Shown piece after piece: positions 62,348 to 64,000 of a DNA stretch of 64,000 bases. Every line of letters starts with the position of its first letter. Position 1 is the first letter of the stretch. The notes below the pieces were generated by a model. It made no database searches. It worked only from the letters and a program-made list of their open reading frames with translations, and was not told the DNA's origin. The stretch is from positions 105,772-169,771 of the forward strand of contig NZ_KI912095.1 in NCBI RefSeq assembly GCF_000517025.1, in the 5' to 3' direction. Position numbers and translations under genes: made by a program. The DNA is from Halonatronum saccharophilum DSM 13868. Lineage in GTDB: Bacteria; Bacillota; Halanaerobiia; Halobacteroidales; Halobacteroidaceae.

Positions 62348-62998
62348 ATGCCAAAGGAAACATTCTTTAATTTACCAGAGGAGAAGCGAAGAAGAATAAT
62401 TGATGCTGCAATTAATGAGTTTGCTAATTATTCCTTTTATAAATCAAGTATTAATCGTATTGTGGAGAGGGCCCAGATAGCTAAAGGAAGTTTTTATCAG
62501 TATTTTTCGGGGAAGAAGGATTTATATAAGCATATAATAGATCTTGTTGGAGAAAGAAAATTAGATTATTTTGGTGATTTTATAAATAATCTAGACAGCC
62601 TTGAATTCTTTCAACTTTTAAGAGAACTTTATGTTAGAGGAATTAAATTTACTAAGGAAAATCCTAAATTCCAAGCTATAGGAGAGAACTTTATCAAGAC
62701 AGAGAATGAGGCTTTAAAAAGAGAGATCTATGGAGAGGCAAGTAAGAGGAGTGATGATTTTTTTGAGAAGATATTAGTTATGGGCAGAGAGAAAGGGGAT
62801 ATAAACCCTAATCTAGATTTGAAATTGACCTCTTTTCTCTTAACAAAATTAAATTTTGCTATATCAGATTATCTTTTTGAGAATATAGATAGAGAGGGTG
62901 AGGTTAGTATGGAGGATATCTATGATGAGTTATTACCATTAGTTGATAAATTTATATATATTCTAGAGAATGGAATAGGGATAAGGGATAAGGGATAA
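62348..62998 (+). CDS. TetR-family regulator
   Basis: A 216-residue TetR repressor: FFNLPEEKRRRIIDAAINEFANYSF, then INRIVERAQIAKGSFYQYFSGKKDLY as the helix-turn-helix (about 10-55). The C-terminal ligand domain is helical. It precedes an ABC exporter, the common arrangement in which the regulator senses the exported compound. TTTAAGGGGG precedes the ATG. The last codons run into a heptamer repeat. Confidence 0.92.
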   Translation: MPKETFFNLPEEKRRRIIDAAINEFANYSFYKSSINRIVERAQIAKGSFYQYFSGKKDLYKHIIDLVGERKLDYFGDFINNLDSLEFFQLLRELYVRGIKFTKENPKFQAIGENFIKTENEALKREIYGEASKRSDDFFEKILVMGREKGDINPNLDLKLTSFLLTKLNFAISDYLFENIDREGEVSMEDIYDELLPLVDKFIYILENGIGIRDKG

Positions 62999-63022
62999 GG
63001 GATAAGGGATAAGGGATAAGGG
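62981..63022. repeat. ATAAGGG heptamer tandem repeat
   Basis: Six perfect copies of ATAAGGG, preceded by a partial AATAGGG, start within the last codons of the TetR gene and run past its stop. Every reading frame of the unit meets TAA within 21 nt, so changes in copy number leave the protein end nearly constant. Confidence 0.95.
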
Positions 63023-63109
63023 AATATTGGTATTTTAATAACAATGTTATGTTTTATTCAATATTCTTTATGTACTGTTAATTGATTTTAAAATAAGGGG
63101 GTATGGATA

Positions 63110-63799
63110 ATGTCATTATTAGAACTTACAGAGGTAAAGAAGATTTATAGACAGGGAGAGATTGAGGTAGAGGCTTTGAGAGGGGTTGATTTGACGGTAG
63201 ATAAGGGTGAATTCACTACAGTCTTTGGCCCGTCTGGTTCTGGGAAGACTACTTTATTGAATTTAATCGGGGCTTTAGATAAGCCCAGCAGTGGTACAGT
63301 AGTAATAAATGGTGAGAGTATTGGAGAGATGGACAAGAATGGTTTGGCTATATTACGTAGGTACCATATAGGCTTTATATTTCAAAGCTATAACTTAATT
63401 CCCGTACTTACAGCTTATGAGAATGTAGAGTTTGCTTTAAAGATTGCCAAAGGAAATGAGGGAGAAGAGACAAAGGAGAAAGTTACAAAAATATTAGAAC
63501 AGGTTGGCTTAGGTAATATGTTAGATAGAAGGCCCAATGAGCTCTCTGGTGGACAGAAGCAGAGAGTAGCAATAGCTAGGGCTTTGGTTAAAGAACCCAA
63601 ACTTGTTTTGGCTGATGAGCCTACGGCAAATCTTGATTCTAAGACCAGTAAAGAGGTATTAGAGTTAATGCTTAAGATGAATCAAGAATTAGATACTACT
63701 TTTATTTTTTCTACTCATGATTCAATGGTAATGGAATATGCTAGTCGTTTACTTGAAATTCGTGATGGTCAGATTTCTCGTGAAGAGAGGAGGGAGTAA
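63110..63799 (+). CDS. ABC transporter ATP-binding protein (MacB/LolD type)
   Basis: A 229-residue ATPase: Walker A GPSGSGKTTLLNLIG, Q-loop FQSYNLIPVLTAYENV, signature LSGGQKQRVAIARALV, Walker B LVLADEPTANLD and H-loop STHD. It powers the FtsX-like permease next to it. TAAGGGGG precedes the ATG. Confidence 0.95.
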   Translation: MSLLELTEVKKIYRQGEIEVEALRGVDLTVDKGEFTTVFGPSGSGKTTLLNLIGALDKPSSGTVVINGESIGEMDKNGLAILRRYHIGFIFQSYNLIPVLTAYENVEFALKIAKGNEGEETKEKVTKILEQVGLGNMLDRRPNELSGGQKQRVAIARALVKEPKLVLADEPTANLDSKTSKEVLELMLKMNQELDTTFIFSTHDSMVMEYASRLLEIRDGQISREERRE

Positions 63800-63800
63800 T

Positions 63801-64000
63801 ATGTATCTTTTTAAGATTGCAGCTAGAAATTTATTTAGAAGAAAGAAAAGAATGTTTATTATTTCTAGTATCTTAGCTTTAGCAGTAATAACCTTTTTAC
63901 TTATAGATTCTTTTATGATTGGGATGATGGATTTATCTTTTGGAAATGTAATTGATTTTGAGACACCACATATAGAGATAGGGCGAGAGGAATTTTTTAT
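63801..64000 (+). CDS. ABC transporter permease, FtsX/MacB type (C-terminus outside window)
   Basis: The first 66 codons of a permease: MYLFKIAARNLFRRKKRMFI is the usual cytoplasmic start of FtsX-type permeases, then a membrane helix (IISSILALAVITFLLIDSF). GAGGAGGGAG from the end of the ATPase gene is its ribosome site, so the two are coupled. It runs off the right edge. Confidence 0.85.
   Translation, partial: MYLFKIAARNLFRRKKRMFIISSILALAVITFLLIDSFMIGMMDLSFGNVIDFETPHIEIGREEFF

Overview
The window is AT-rich, with strong AAGGAGG ribosome sites, TTGACA-17-TATAAT promoters, frequent TTG/GTG starts and many sporulation genes (spoVT, spoVB, fin, a SipL-like protein, dacF). This points to a low-GC, spore-forming anaerobic Firmicute. 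My best guess is the Halanaerobiales/Halobacteroidaceae (Orenia-like); that is inference from gene content only. No rRNA, tRNA or CRISPR array was seen.

Layout. 1-1036: right end of an IS3-family element inserted in a gene whose 3' remnant survives. 1.2-5.6 kb: DUF11 and SPOCS/LysM proteins, two of them behind sigma-K-like promoters. 5.7-7.9 kb (minus strand): RNase J and an L,D-transpeptidase with LysM. 8.1-27.2 kb: a housekeeping and sporulation block in conserved Firmicute order (ispE, NTP transferase, purR, GlnR-like regulator, exonuclease, glmU, prs, ctc, pth, PrsW-like protein, fin, mfd, spoVT, spoVB, mazG, dacF), headed by a degenerate cyanophycin-synthetase-like gene. 28.3-34.7 kb: a lactose PTS/tagatose-6-phosphate operon (DeoR regulator, lacA, lacB, lacF, lacE, lacG, class II aldolase) without lacC. 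34.8-39.8 kb: a decaying accessory stretch with an attenuator-like leader, a frameshifted amidohydrolase, a truncated methyltransferase, the last 37 codons of an ogt gene, and several members of an unusual hairpin repeat family. 39.9-42.5 kb: a gluconate-dehydrogenase-like membrane oxidoreductase. 43.0-52.7 kb: a sigma-54 regulon (PAS/AAA+/Fis activator, a -24/-12 promoter, CoA-transferase, GntP permease, SDR reductase, thiolase, thioesterase, then rpoN itself), probably for 3-hydroxybutyrate or another short-chain acid. 53.0-62.1 kb: an operon that looks like an undescribed small-molecule pathway. 62.3-64 kb: a TetR regulator with tandem operators and an ABC exporter that runs off the window.

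The most interesting region is 53.0-62.1 kb. One strong promoter reads an alpha-amylase-family protein fused to a degenerate HsdR-N (PD-(D/E)XK) domain, then a stand-alone NRPS adenylation-thiolation protein carrying a C-terminal papain/BtrH-like Cys-His-Asp domain, a free-standing duplicate of that domain, a DUF1611-like P-loop protein and an MFS exporter, and ends at a strong terminator. The adenylation pocket reads close to known glutamate codes. Other notable items are the hairpin repeats whose arms are built of 6-7 nt words that differ between copies, the two-state RNA at 34.9-35.1 kb, and the hairpin-embedded ribosome site in front of spoVT.
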